Made by a program: the position numbers and the translations under genes
Shown: positions 37,073 through 44,243 of the stretch, in pieces
How positions within the stretch are numbered: position 1 is the stretch's first letter
How the letters are laid out: each line of letters starts with the position of its first letter
The notes under the pieces: generated by a model
Seen by the model: only the letters and a program-made list of their open reading frames with translations
Databases searched by the model: none
What the model was told of the DNA's origin: nothing
Assembly (NCBI RefSeq): GCF_016863295.1
Contig: NZ_BOOP01000020.1
Span: 62,001-126,000 of the forward strand
DNA from: Planotetraspora phitsanulokensis
GTDB lineage: Bacteria; Actinomycetota; Actinomycetes; Streptosporangiales; Streptosporangiaceae
Direction of reading: 5' to 3'
Length of the DNA: 64,000 nt

Positions 37073-37151
37073 GACCTGGCGGAAAAACGCGCCCTGAGGC
37101 GCGACTGTGCATTCGACCGGCCGTGTTCGGTTCGCTGAAGCGCCATCGGAG

Positions 37152-37165
37152 TCGAAGCGCTTCGA
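37152..37165. promoter_or_regulatory. LacI-type operator 2 (GH3 operon)
   Basis: TCGAAGCGCTTCGA repeats the core of operator 1 exactly. The centres are 94 bp apart, about nine helical turns, which would suit DNA looping by a tetramer or two cooperating dimers. Confidence 0.8.
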
Positions 37166-37275
37166 AAAGGATTCTCTGAGTTTCCGATGTGTTAATTCCG
37201 GACTTATCCGGAAGACTGCCCCTTTGTTGGCTTCCGGTCAAGACCCAAGACGGTCACCCGCACGCCCGTACACCC

Positions 37276-37303
37276 AGGGTCGCCCGTACGGGTCGGGCAC
37301 CCT
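37276..37303. terminator. possible terminator after the ROK gene
   Basis: AGGGT/ACCCT arms enclose the palindrome CCCGTACGGG. It sits just past the ROK regulator stop in the 306-base gap between that gene and the GH3 start. The rest of the gap holds the two operators and no gene. Confidence 0.35.
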
Positions 37304-37345
37304 AGACGCGCCCTGCGGCGAACGGGGTGCCCGGGTTCCTCCCGA

Positions 37346-38557
37346 TCAGGGCCGCGGCGGGAGGCGCCCGGAGTCGACCGAGTCGAGCACGCGGGCCGCG
37401 GCGCCCAGGGCCGCAGCACGATGACCGAGCGTGGAGACGACCAGCCGGCAGCCGCCCGCGCCGGGGGCGAGCGAGCGGCGGAGCATCTCGTCCTCCGCGG
37501 GTCCGAGCAGCCACGGCCCGAGAGGGACGTAGTAACCGCCGAGGACGACGACCTCGGGGTTGAGCAGGTTGGCCGCGATCGCCACGCCCTTGCCGAGTCC
37601 CCTGCCGACGGTCTCCAGCAGCGCCAGCACCTCCGGGTCGTTCCGCTTCGCCCGGCGGACGACCTCGTCGACCTCCGCCGCCAGTTCGGCCGGCGGGGCG
37701 CCGGGCGCGGTGCGGGCGAGGATGGCGCCGATGCCGGCGACCGCCTCCAGGCAGCCGCGGCGGCCGCAGCGGCACTCGGGCCCGCCGGGGTCGACCTCGA
37801 CATGACCGATCTCGCCGCTGTAGCCGTGTCCGCCGCGCCGCAGCCTGCCGTCCATGACGACGCCCGCGCCGACCCCGACCTCTCCGGTGACGTACACGAG
37901 GTCGCCGACGTCGCCGTGCGGACCGAAGCGGCACTCGGCCAGGGCGGCGAGGTTGGCGTCGTTGTCCACCAGCACGGGGAAGCCGGGATCACGGAGGGCC
38001 TTCATGAGGTCGCCGCCGAGGTCGGCGTCGCGCCAGCCCAGGTTGGGCGCGATGCGGACCGTGCCGTTCACGTCGACCAGGCCGGGGACCGCCACGGTCA
38101 GGCCGAGCACCTGCCGGGCCTCCCTCGTCATCCGGCTCACCGCGCGCTTGGCGATGGCGGCCACCGCGGCCACCGCCTGTCCGGCGCTCGACGTCCCCCC
38201 GGGGAAGGCGCGCCGCCAGTTCAGCAGTTGCTCGCCCTTGAGGTCGACCGCGACGGCCGTGATGTAGTCGACGTTGACCTCGATGCCGATCGCGGCGTAC
38301 GGCGAGCCGTCCAGCACGAGCATCGTGGCCGGGCGGCCGACCCGGTTCTCGGTCAGCCCGGTCTCGCGCAGCAGCCTGCGGTCGATCAGGTCGGCCACCA
38401 GACTGGACACGGTCGCCTTGTTGAGACCGGTCGACGCCGCGATGTCCGCACGCGAGCAGGGCGCGCCCTCCCGCACGAACCGCAACACGACCGCCAGGTT
38501 GGTCGCCCGGACGTCGGTGAAGTCGGCAGGCTGAGGCCCGTTGTGCGATGTGATCAA
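37346..38557 (-). CDS. ROK family transcriptional regulator (NagC/XylR type)
   Basis: 403 residues with a TTG start. N-terminal winged HTH: TNLAVVLRFVREGAPCSRADIAASTGLNKATVSSLVADLI. The ROK domain has the substrate segment PVLVDNDANLAALAE, the His of GEIGHVEVDPGG and the zinc site CRCGRRGCLE. Such repressors bind xylose, glucose or GlcNAc. It lies downstream of, and points the same way as, the transhydrogenase gene, and it ends near the GH3 operon promoter without overlapping it. An inverted repeat upstream may be its own operator. Confidence 0.9.
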   Translation of the reverse strand: MITSHNGPQPADFTDVRATNLAVVLRFVREGAPCSRADIAASTGLNKATVSSLVADLIDRRLLRETGLTENRVGRPATMLVLDGSPYAAIGIEVNVDYITAVAVDLKGEQLLNWRRAFPGGTSSAGQAVAAVAAIAKRAVSRMTREARQVLGLTVAVPGLVDVNGTVRIAPNLGWRDADLGGDLMKALRDPGFPVLVDNDANLAALAECRFGPHGDVGDLVYVTGEVGVGAGVVMDGRLRRGGHGYSGEIGHVEVDPGGPECRCGRRGCLEAVAGIGAILARTAPGAPPAELAAEVDEVVRRAKRNDPEVLALLETVGRGLGKGVAIAANLLNPEVVVLGGYYVPLGPWLLGPAEDEMLRRSLAPGAGGCRLVVSTLGHRAAALGAAARVLDSVDSGRLPPRP

Positions 38558-38638
38558 AAGTCAGCCCCGTTCGTGCTCCGGCTCATCATGCCGCATGGGC
38601 GGGCGGCCCGGCATGCCACACACCTTCCTGCGGGCACG

Positions 38639-38682
38639 GCGTTCCCATTTTGTTTGACCTCAATACTAACTAACGGGAACGC
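38639..38682. promoter_or_regulatory. 8-bp inverted repeat in the ROK promoter region
   Basis: GCGTTCCC (38639-38646) and GGGAACGC (38675-38682) flank an AT-rich 28-base core that contains TAGTAT on the minus strand, a possible -10 for the ROK gene. The arrangement suits an autoregulatory site. Confidence 0.4.
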
Positions 38683-38725
38683 GGGGCGGGAGTGGCGGCT
38701 CGCGGCCGGAGCACGGAGGCCCTCG

Positions 38726-40129
38726 TCAGTCGGTGATCCTGGCCACCCTCCTGAGCTTGTTGACGGCGTCGAGTGCGGCCACCTTGTACGACTCGGCCAG
38801 CGTCGGGTAGTTGAAGACCGCGTCCACCAGGTAGTCGATGGTGCCGCCGCAGCCCATGACCGCCTGGCCGATGTGGATGAGCTCGGTCGCCCCCGTGCCG
38901 AAGACGTGCACTCCGAGCAGCGTCCGGTCCTCCGGCGAGACCAGCAGCTTCAGCATGCCGTAGGTGTCGCCGATGATCTGGCCGCGGGCGAGCTCGCGGT
39001 AGCGGGAGACTCCCACCTCGAACGGGATGAGGGAGTCGGTCAGCTCGTCTTCGGTCTTCCCGATGAAGCTGATCTCCGGGATGGTGTAGATCCCGATCGG
39101 CTGGAGCCCGTTCAACCCGCTGACCGGCTCGTCGCAGGCGTGGTAGGCCGCCAGCCTGCCCTGCTCCATCGAGGTCGCCGCGAGCGAGGGGAAACCGATG
39201 ACGTCGCCGACGGCGTAGATGTGCGGGACGGAGGTCCGGTAGAACTCGTCGACCGCGATCCTGCCCCTGTCGTCGGCCGACAGCCCCGCGGCCGTCAGGG
39301 CGAGGTTCTCGGTCATCCCCTGGCGGCCCGCCGAGTACATGACCGTGGACGCCGGGATCTTCTTGCCGCTCTCCAGGATGGTGAGGGCTCCGCGCGGGTG
39401 CTTCTCGACCGCGGCGACCGTCTCGCCGAACCGGAACGTCACCGCGAGGTCGCGCAGGTGGTACTTGAGCGCCTCGACCACCTCGAGGTCGCAGAAGTCC
39501 AGCATCCGGTCGCGCCGCTCCACCACGGTGACCTTCGTGCCGAGGGCGGCGAACATCGAGGCGTACTCGATGCCGATGACCCCGGCGCCGACGACCACCA
39601 TGGAGTCGGGCACCCGGTCCATCTGCAGGATGCCGTCGGAGTCGATGATCGTCTGGTCGTCGAACTGCACACTGGCGGGCCGCGCGGGCCGCGTGCCCGT
39701 AGCGACGATGATCTTGTCGGCCGAGACCTTCAGCTCGTTGCCGCGATCGTCGACCACGGCCACGGTGTGCGGGTCCACGAAATGGCCCGAGCCGCTCAGG
39801 ACCGTCACCCGGTTGCGGGCGAGCTGGTTGCGGATCACGTCGACCTCGCGGCCCACGACGTGCCGCGTCCGCACGGTCAGGTCGGTGACGGTGATGTCCT
39901 CCTTCAGCCGGTAGCTCTGGCCGTACATGTCCCGCTGGGTCAGGCCCGTCAGGTACAGCACCGCCTCGCGGAGCGTCTTGGAGGGGATGGTCCCCGTGTT
40001 GATGCAGACGCCGCCGATCATGTCGCGGCGTTCGACGATGGCGACCCGTCGTTCCAGCTTCGCCGCGGCGATCGCCGCCTTCTGCCCACCTGGCCCGGAG
40101 CCAAGGACAAGTACGTCAAAGTCGGTCAC
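38726..40129 (-). CDS. sthA: soluble pyridine nucleotide transhydrogenase
   Basis: 467 residues, GTG start. It is a flavoprotein of the disulfide reductase family: FAD motif [17 protein letters not shown] and NAD motif [34 protein letters not shown] has a single Cys and Thr where true disulfide reductases have CxxxxC, which is the signature of Sth[15 protein letters not shown] and the C-terminal dimer interface are intact. It moves reducing equivalents between NADPH and NAD in the cytoplasm. It is the first gene in a row of redox genes that runs to about 43.4 kb. Confidence 0.94.
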   Translation of the reverse strand: MTDFDVLVLGSGPGGQKAAIAAAKLERRVAIVERRDMIGGVCINTGTIPSKTLREAVLYLTGLTQRDMYGQSYRLKEDITVTDLTVRTRHVVGREVDVIRNQLARNRVTVLSGSGHFVDPHTVAVVDDRGNELKVSADKIIVATGTRPARPASVQFDDQTIIDSDGILQMDRVPDSMVVVGAGVIGIEYASMFAALGTKVTVVERRDRMLDFCDLEVVEALKYHLRDLAVTFRFGETVAAVEKHPRGALTILESGKKIPASTVMYSAGRQGMTENLALTAAGLSADDRGRIAVDEFYRTSVPHIYAVGDVIGFPSLAATSMEQGRLAAYHACDEPVSGLNGLQPIGIYTIPEISFIGKTEDELTDSLIPFEVGVSRYRELARGQIIGDTYGMLKLLVSPEDRTLLGVHVFGTGATELIHIGQAVMGCGGTIDYLVDAVFNYPTLAESYKVAALDAVNKLRRVARITD

Positions 40130-40272
40130 ATCGTTAGTTTGAGGCTCCGAGTTGGCGCCGGAAAGAGTTCCCTTCGTTTCACCTGGCCCGACGTGACATA
40201 TTGATCCGCATTTCGCGAAAAGTTCACACGGCCCCGGAATGACGATCCTGGGCCGGCCTGAGACGGCCGGGG

Positions 40273-41508
40273 TCAGCCGGCGGCCACCTGGGGCAGCGGC
40301 ACGCCGGGGTCGGCGAGCCTGCCTCGGTCGACGGGGGCGCCCGAGCGGATCAGCGCCTGGATCTGGTCGGCGACGCCCCAGACGTTGACGTTCATGCCGG
40401 CCGTCACCTTGCCGTCCGCGATCCAGAACGCGATGAACTCACGGGACGCGAGGTCGCCTCGCACCACGACGTCGTCGATGTGGCCGGGTGAGGGGTGGCC
40501 GCTGTACTCCATGCCCAGGTCGTACTGGTCGGTGTAGAAGTAGGGCAGCCGGTCGTAGGCGACGTCCCGGCCGAGCATGGCGCCCGCGGCGACCACGGGC
40601 TGGTTGAGGGCGTTGGCCCAGTGCTCGACGCGGATGTGGACGCCCAGCAGCGGGTGGTAGGCCGCGGCGACGTCGCCGGCCGCGAAGATGTCGGGATCCG
40701 ACGTGCGCAGGTCTGCGCCGACCCGCACCCCGTCGCCGACGGTCAGCCCGGCGGCCGCGGCGAGACCGGTGTTGGGGACCGCGCCGATCCCGACGACGAC
40801 CGCGTCCACGTCCAGCTGGGCGCCGCCGGCCAGTCGCACCCCCCGGACCCGTCCGTCCTCGCCGGTGATCTCGGCGACCCGCGCTCCCAGCCGCAGGTCC
40901 ACGTCGTGGTCACGGTGCAGGTCGGCGAAGACGGAGGCGATCCGGGGGCCGAGCACGCGCAGGAGCGGCTGCGACTCGACCTCCAGGACGCTCACCCGGA
41001 CCCCGGCGGCGCGGGCGGCGGCGGCGACCTCCAGGCCGATCCACCCCGCGCCGACGATCGCGATCCGGGAGGCGGTGGCCAGGGTGTCCCGGATGCGCTC
41101 GCTGTCCCCCACGGTGCGCAGGTACAGCACGCCGTCCAGGTCCGCTCCCGGGACGGTCAGGCGGCGGGGCGAGGCGCCGGTGGCCAGCAGCAACTTGTCG
41201 TAGCCGAGCCGTTCTCCGCCGGACAGCGTGACCCGATGGGCGCCGGGGTCCACCGCGGTCACCGCGACGCCCGAGCGCAGGTCGACGTCGTGCTCCCGGT
41301 ACCAGCCGGCGTCGTGGACGAAGATCTTCTCCCGCTCCGACCTCCCCTGCAGGTAGTCCTTGGACAGGGGCGGCCGCTCGTACGGCGGATGGGGCTCGTC
41401 GCCGATCAGTACGACCCGGCCGTCGAAACCCTGCTCCCGCAGCGCCTGGGCGGCCTTGGCCGCGGCGAGCCCGCCGCCTGCGACAACGAACGTGGGGGGT
41501 GTGGACAT
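40273..41508 (-). CDS. NAD(P)/FAD oxidoreductase, ferredoxin-reductase type
   Basis: 411 residues from the ATG of [20 protein letters not shown]; the open frame upstream overlaps the regulator gene and is a shadow. FAD motif [31 protein letters not shown] motif [17 protein letters not shown] and [16 protein letters not shown] are those of reductases that feed ferredoxins of P450s and dioxygenases (BphA4/ThcD type). The C-terminal Reductase_C domain ([11 protein letters not shown]) is present. It starts four bases after the stop of the SufR-like regulator gene, so the two are coupled. No ferredoxin or P450 gene is adjacent. Confidence 0.92.
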   Translation of the reverse strand: MSTPPTFVVAGGGLAAAKAAQALREQGFDGRVVLIGDEPHPPYERPPLSKDYLQGRSEREKIFVHDAGWYREHDVDLRSGVAVTAVDPGAHRVTLSGGERLGYDKLLLATGASPRRLTVPGADLDGVLYLRTVGDSERIRDTLATASRIAIVGAGWIGLEVAAAARAAGVRVSVLEVESQPLLRVLGPRIASVFADLHRDHDVDLRLGARVAEITGEDGRVRGVRLAGGAQLDVDAVVVGIGAVPNTGLAAAAGLTVGDGVRVGADLRTSDPDIFAAGDVAAAYHPLLGVHIRVEHWANALNQPVVAAGAMLGRDVAYDRLPYFYTDQYDLGMEYSGHPSPGHIDDVVVRGDLASREFIAFWIADGKVTAGMNVNVWGVADQIQALIRSGAPVDRGRLADPGVPLPQVAAG

Positions 41509-41512
41509 GACG

Positions 41513-42235
41513 TCATGCTCCAGTCGGGCTCGTGGCGGACGCGGGCGGGACGGCTGTGCCGAGCTCGACGCAGCAGGCTCCCGGCCGGGGCGCCAGAGTG
41601 GCGGTGAGGGTGGTGGCGCCGAGCCCGTCGAGGAACCCGGCCAGGAAGGCGTGGTTGATCGCACAGACCAGGTCGGGATCCTTGGCGGCCAGCGGGTGGA
41701 AGGGGCAGTTCTGCAGCCGGACCAGCGTCGGCGTGGCGCGCGCGGGCTCGAACCCATGGCGTTCCAGCATCTGGCCGGCGCAGGTCAGGGCGCGTTCGGC
41801 TCCCAGACGTCCCGGCCTCGTCCGCCCGCGCTCGGCGTCGCCCAGCTCGCGGCCGCGGTCGGCCGCCACGCGCAGCGCGGCGTCCCGTCCGCTCTCCCCC
41901 GGGTCCTGGGTGCGGACGGCGTCGAGCAGGATGTCCGCGAGCAGGCCGTGTTCACGCTGGGGGATGCTCACCTGGACGTCCAGATCGGTCGGCTCGTACA
42001 CCTTCGGCGCGCGGCCGACTCCGCGCGTCTCTCCCGGCCGGCCGTAGCCGGCCCGCAGCAGCCCCACGTCGACCAGCTTGTCCAGGTGGAAGGCCGCGAG
42101 CTTGCGGGAGATCCCGACGCTGTCGGCCGCCTCGTCCCGGGTGACCGGGCCGTCCGATCGCCGGATGAAGCCGTACATGCGGCGGCGAAGGTCGTCGCTG
42201 AGCACCGCGACGGCCGCGAGCGTGGAGTCGTCCAT
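41513..42235 (-). CDS. SufR-like winged-helix regulator with conserved cysteines
   Basis: 240 residues from the ATG of MDDSTLAAVAVLSDDL. The HTH spans about 12-65 (RRMYGFIRRSDGPVTRDEAADSVGISRKLAAFHLDKLVDVGLL). The C-terminus has Cys177 (NCPFHPLA), Cys191 (LVCAINHAFLAGFLDGLG) and Cys221-Cys222 (PGACCVEL), arranged as in actinobacterial SufR/ArsR-type repressors that bind an Fe-S cluster. It is divergent from folE with a 113-base shared region and coupled to the flavoprotein gene. It may sense iron-sulfur or redox state and control both sides (inference). No suf genes are in the window. Confidence 0.82.
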   Translation of the reverse strand: MDDSTLAAVAVLSDDLRRRMYGFIRRSDGPVTRDEAADSVGISRKLAAFHLDKLVDVGLLRAGYGRPGETRGVGRAPKVYEPTDLDVQVSIPQREHGLLADILLDAVRTQDPGESGRDAALRVAADRGRELGDAERGRTRPGRLGAERALTCAGQMLERHGFEPARATPTLVRLQNCPFHPLAAKDPDLVCAINHAFLAGFLDGLGATTLTATLAPRPGACCVELGTAVPPASATSPTGA

Positions 42236-42295
42236 GGTCACCCGACCACAGTAACACCCAAACTTGTTGGTTAAATAGCCCAGCCATCCTGCTTG

Positions 42296-42324
42296 TTGAC
42301 GTTCGTTCCCGATATGGCTAACAC
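42296..42324 (+). promoter_or_regulatory. folE promoter
   Basis: TTGACG (42296-42301), 17 bases, then TAACAC (42319-42324): a near-consensus sigA-type promoter 24 bases before the folE start. CTTGTTG occurs at the -35 and again 28 bases upstream, a possible operator pair. Confidence 0.7.
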
Positions 42325-42348
42325 TTGCTTCCGAAACAGGAGGTGGCA

Positions 42349-42984
42349 ATGTCCAGTCCGGCACACCAGGCCGAACGGCCGGTGACGATGGTCCCGGGAA
42401 CCCACGGGCGCCCGACGCGTCACGACGGCGTGGACGTCGCGGCGGCCGAACGCGCCGCCGGGGAGTTCCTCAGCGCCCTCGGCATCCCCGTCGACGCGGA
42501 GGGCCTGCGGGACACGCCTGGCCGGATGGCCCGCGCCTACGCCGAACTCTTCAGCCCGCGCCCCTTCGACCTCACCACCTTCCCCAACGACGAGGGGTAC
42601 GACGAGCTCGTCCTGGTCCGCTCCATCCCCGTCCGGTCCGTGTGCGAGCACCACATGCTGCCCTTCGCCGGTGTCGCCCACGTGGGCTACCTGCCCGGAC
42701 GGCGCATCGTCGGCCTGTCGAAGCTCGCCCGGATCGTGGAGCACTTCGCCTGCCGCCCCCAGGTCCAGGAACGGCTCACCAAGCAGGTCGCCGACTGGTT
42801 GCAGACCCGGCTCGAGCCCAAGGGAGTCGGCGTGGTCGTCGAGGCCGACCACACGTGCATGACGCTGCGCGGCGTCCGGGCCTCGGGATCGCACACGGTC
42901 ACCTCCGCCCTCCTGGGCGTGCTCCGCGACGACGCGCGCTCCCGCGGCGAGTTCTTCGCCCTCGCCCACCCCACCGGCCACTGA
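42349..42984 (+). CDS. folE: GTP cyclohydrolase I
   Basis: 211 residues; AGGAGGTGG precedes the ATG. Zinc ligands are Cys99 and His102 (SVCEHHMLPF) and Cys170 (ADHTCMTLRG). GVAHVGYLPGRRIVGLSKLARIVEHFACRPQVQERL and DTPGRMARAY are family signatures. It makes dihydroneopterin triphosphate from GTP, the first step to folate and pterin cofactors. It is not with other folate genes here; its setting opposite a SufR-like regulator suggests a second, inducible copy, which one could test by looking for another folE near ftsH/folP. Confidence 0.95.
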   Translation: MSSPAHQAERPVTMVPGTHGRPTRHDGVDVAAAERAAGEFLSALGIPVDAEGLRDTPGRMARAYAELFSPRPFDLTTFPNDEGYDELVLVRSIPVRSVCEHHMLPFAGVAHVGYLPGRRIVGLSKLARIVEHFACRPQVQERLTKQVADWLQTRLEPKGVGVVVEADHTCMTLRGVRASGSHTVTSALLGVLRDDARSRGEFFALAHPTGH

Positions 42985-42999
42985 GACGACGGGCACCCG

Positions 43000-43383
43000 A
43001 TGGAGATCTGGATCAATCCCGACTGCTCGAAATGCCGCTCGGCCCTGTCTCTTCTGGACGGCGCGGGCGCGGAGTACACCGTGCGCCACTATCTGGACGA
43101 GCCGCCCACGGAGGAGGAGCTCCGTGACGTGCTGACCAGGCTCGGCCTCGAACCGTGGGACATCACCCGGACCGGTGAGAGCGTGGCGGCCGGCCTCGGC
43201 ATGGCCGGCTGGCCGCGCGACCCCGGGGACCGCGACCGCTGGATCCGGGCCCTGGCCGCCCATCCGATCCTCATTCAGCGCCCCATAATCACGGTCGACG
43301 ACGGGCCCGCCGTCGTCGGCCGATCCCCCGACGCCGTCCGCTCCGTGCTCACGCCGCCCTCACCCAGGAACGGAACCCCCTAA
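43000..43383 (+). CDS. arsenate reductase-like (ArsC/Spx-fold) protein
   Basis: 127 residues, ATG 15 bases after folE, so co-transcribed. The thioredoxin-fold start is MEIWINPDCSKCRSALSLL with a CSKC pair. RHYLDEPPTEEELRDVL and LIQRPIITVDDGPAVVGRSPDAVRSVL are ArsC family motifs, with the RP of the substrate loop. The CxxC places it nearer to the glutaredoxin-coupled ArsC/YffB group than to Spx. True arsenate reduction is unproved; a thiol redox role beside folE is as likely. Confidence 0.85.
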   Translation: MEIWINPDCSKCRSALSLLDGAGAEYTVRHYLDEPPTEEELRDVLTRLGLEPWDITRTGESVAAGLGMAGWPRDPGDRDRWIRALAAHPILIQRPIITVDDGPAVVGRSPDAVRSVLTPPSPRNGTP

Positions 43384-43463
43384 CCGCTCGCACAGGTGCC
43401 CGGGGCAGGCGAAGCAATCCGAGTGCAACTCAGACGCAACTGGGGCGAGGCACCCTGCTAAGC

Positions 43464-43811
43464 ATGTGGAAGGACACTTCGCGCTACCTCAGCGAGCTCC
43501 TCATCTGGGAGATCGAGGACTATCTCAGCGCACAGGCGGTGAAGCCGGACAAGGCCCGCGTCGCGTACCTGCGGCTGGTCGACCAGCGGGCCGCGGCCGC
43601 GGTCGCCGCGGACCTGGAGGCGGGCGGCAGCTTCTACGCGGCGGCCAAGCGGGCGCACGTGTTCGGCATGACCCTGCCCGGCGACATGTTCGGCGTGGTG
43701 ACCCGGGCAGAGCGTCCCAGCGTGTTCGACGCCGTGCCCGGCACCACGTTCCCTCCCGTGCCCGACGGTGAGGGATATGTGATCATCAGGTTGATCGCCT
43801 TCGAGTCCTGA
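43464..43811 (+). CDS. hypothetical protein, 115 residues
   Basis: ATG beginning MWKDTSRYLSELLIWEIEDYL. Two helices rich in Ala, Arg and acidic residues are followed by a C-terminal region VFGMTLPGDMFGVV and a hydrophobic end VIIRLIAFES. No signal peptide or membrane segment. I do not recognise it. The 80-base upstream gap has GGTGCC/GGCACC arms that could form a hairpin. It is convergent with a small cysteine-rich gene at an 8-base distance. Confidence 0.6.
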   Translation: MWKDTSRYLSELLIWEIEDYLSAQAVKPDKARVAYLRLVDQRAAAAVAADLEAGGSFYAAAKRAHVFGMTLPGDMFGVVTRAERPSVFDAVPGTTFPPVPDGEGYVIIRLIAFES

Positions 43812-43819
43812 CCCCGGGA

Positions 43820-44074
43820 CTACCGCCGCCCTCCGGGGAGGGTCTCACGGTCGGCGATGGTCTTCGCGCCCGCTTCACGCGCACAGTGGGCGCAGCAGAA
43901 CCATCGCCCGTCCAGGGCCACGCCGTGCCCGACGATGCGGCACGAGCAGTGCTCGCACACGGGCGCCATCCTGGTGATCGCGCACTCGAAGCTGTCGAAG
44001 ACGTGCACCACCCCCTGAGCGTGCACCTCGAACGCCATGTCGTAATCGTTGCCGCAGACCTCGCAGGTCGCCAT
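43820..44074 (-). CDS. small cysteine-rich, probably zinc-binding protein
   Basis: 84 residues from the ATG of MATCEVCGNDYDMAFEV, with GGGGGTG five bases upstream. Cys pairs at CEVC, CEHCSCR and CCAHC, together with His residues, form two or three treble-clef-like knuckles. FDSFECAITRMAPVCEHC resembles actinobacterial proteins annotated as prokaryotic metallothionein-like or MYM-type zinc fingers. A role in metal binding is likely but not shown. Confidence 0.75.
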   Translation of the reverse strand: MATCEVCGNDYDMAFEVHAQGVVHVFDSFECAITRMAPVCEHCSCRIVGHGVALDGRWFCCAHCAREAGAKTIADRETLPGGRR

Positions 44075-44186
44075 GGTCACCCCCGGTCAGCCGATATTTC
44101 GACTCCGGCATACCCGTCCGGTCACACCGGCGAACCGCGATGTACCGCGCATAACAACGCACTGACCAGGACTTTCATCACCGGCG

Positions 44187-44223
44187 CCGGACGCCGCGCC
44201 CCCCGGTGGCACGCGGCGTCCGG
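44187..44223. terminator. strong hairpin after the GH3/ABC operon
   Basis: CCGGACGCCGCG and CGCGGCGTCCGG form a perfect 12-bp stem with a 13-base loop, 20 bases past the stop of the secreted GH3 gene. It is the probable end of the operon that starts at 52.7 kb. Confidence 0.8.
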
Positions 44224-44243
44224 AACCGGCGGCTCCGGCCTGG

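Noticed and set aside
44187-44223. Hairpin considered as a riboswitch
   Set aside because: A single perfect stem after a gene end, with no conserved aptamer features; a terminator is simpler.
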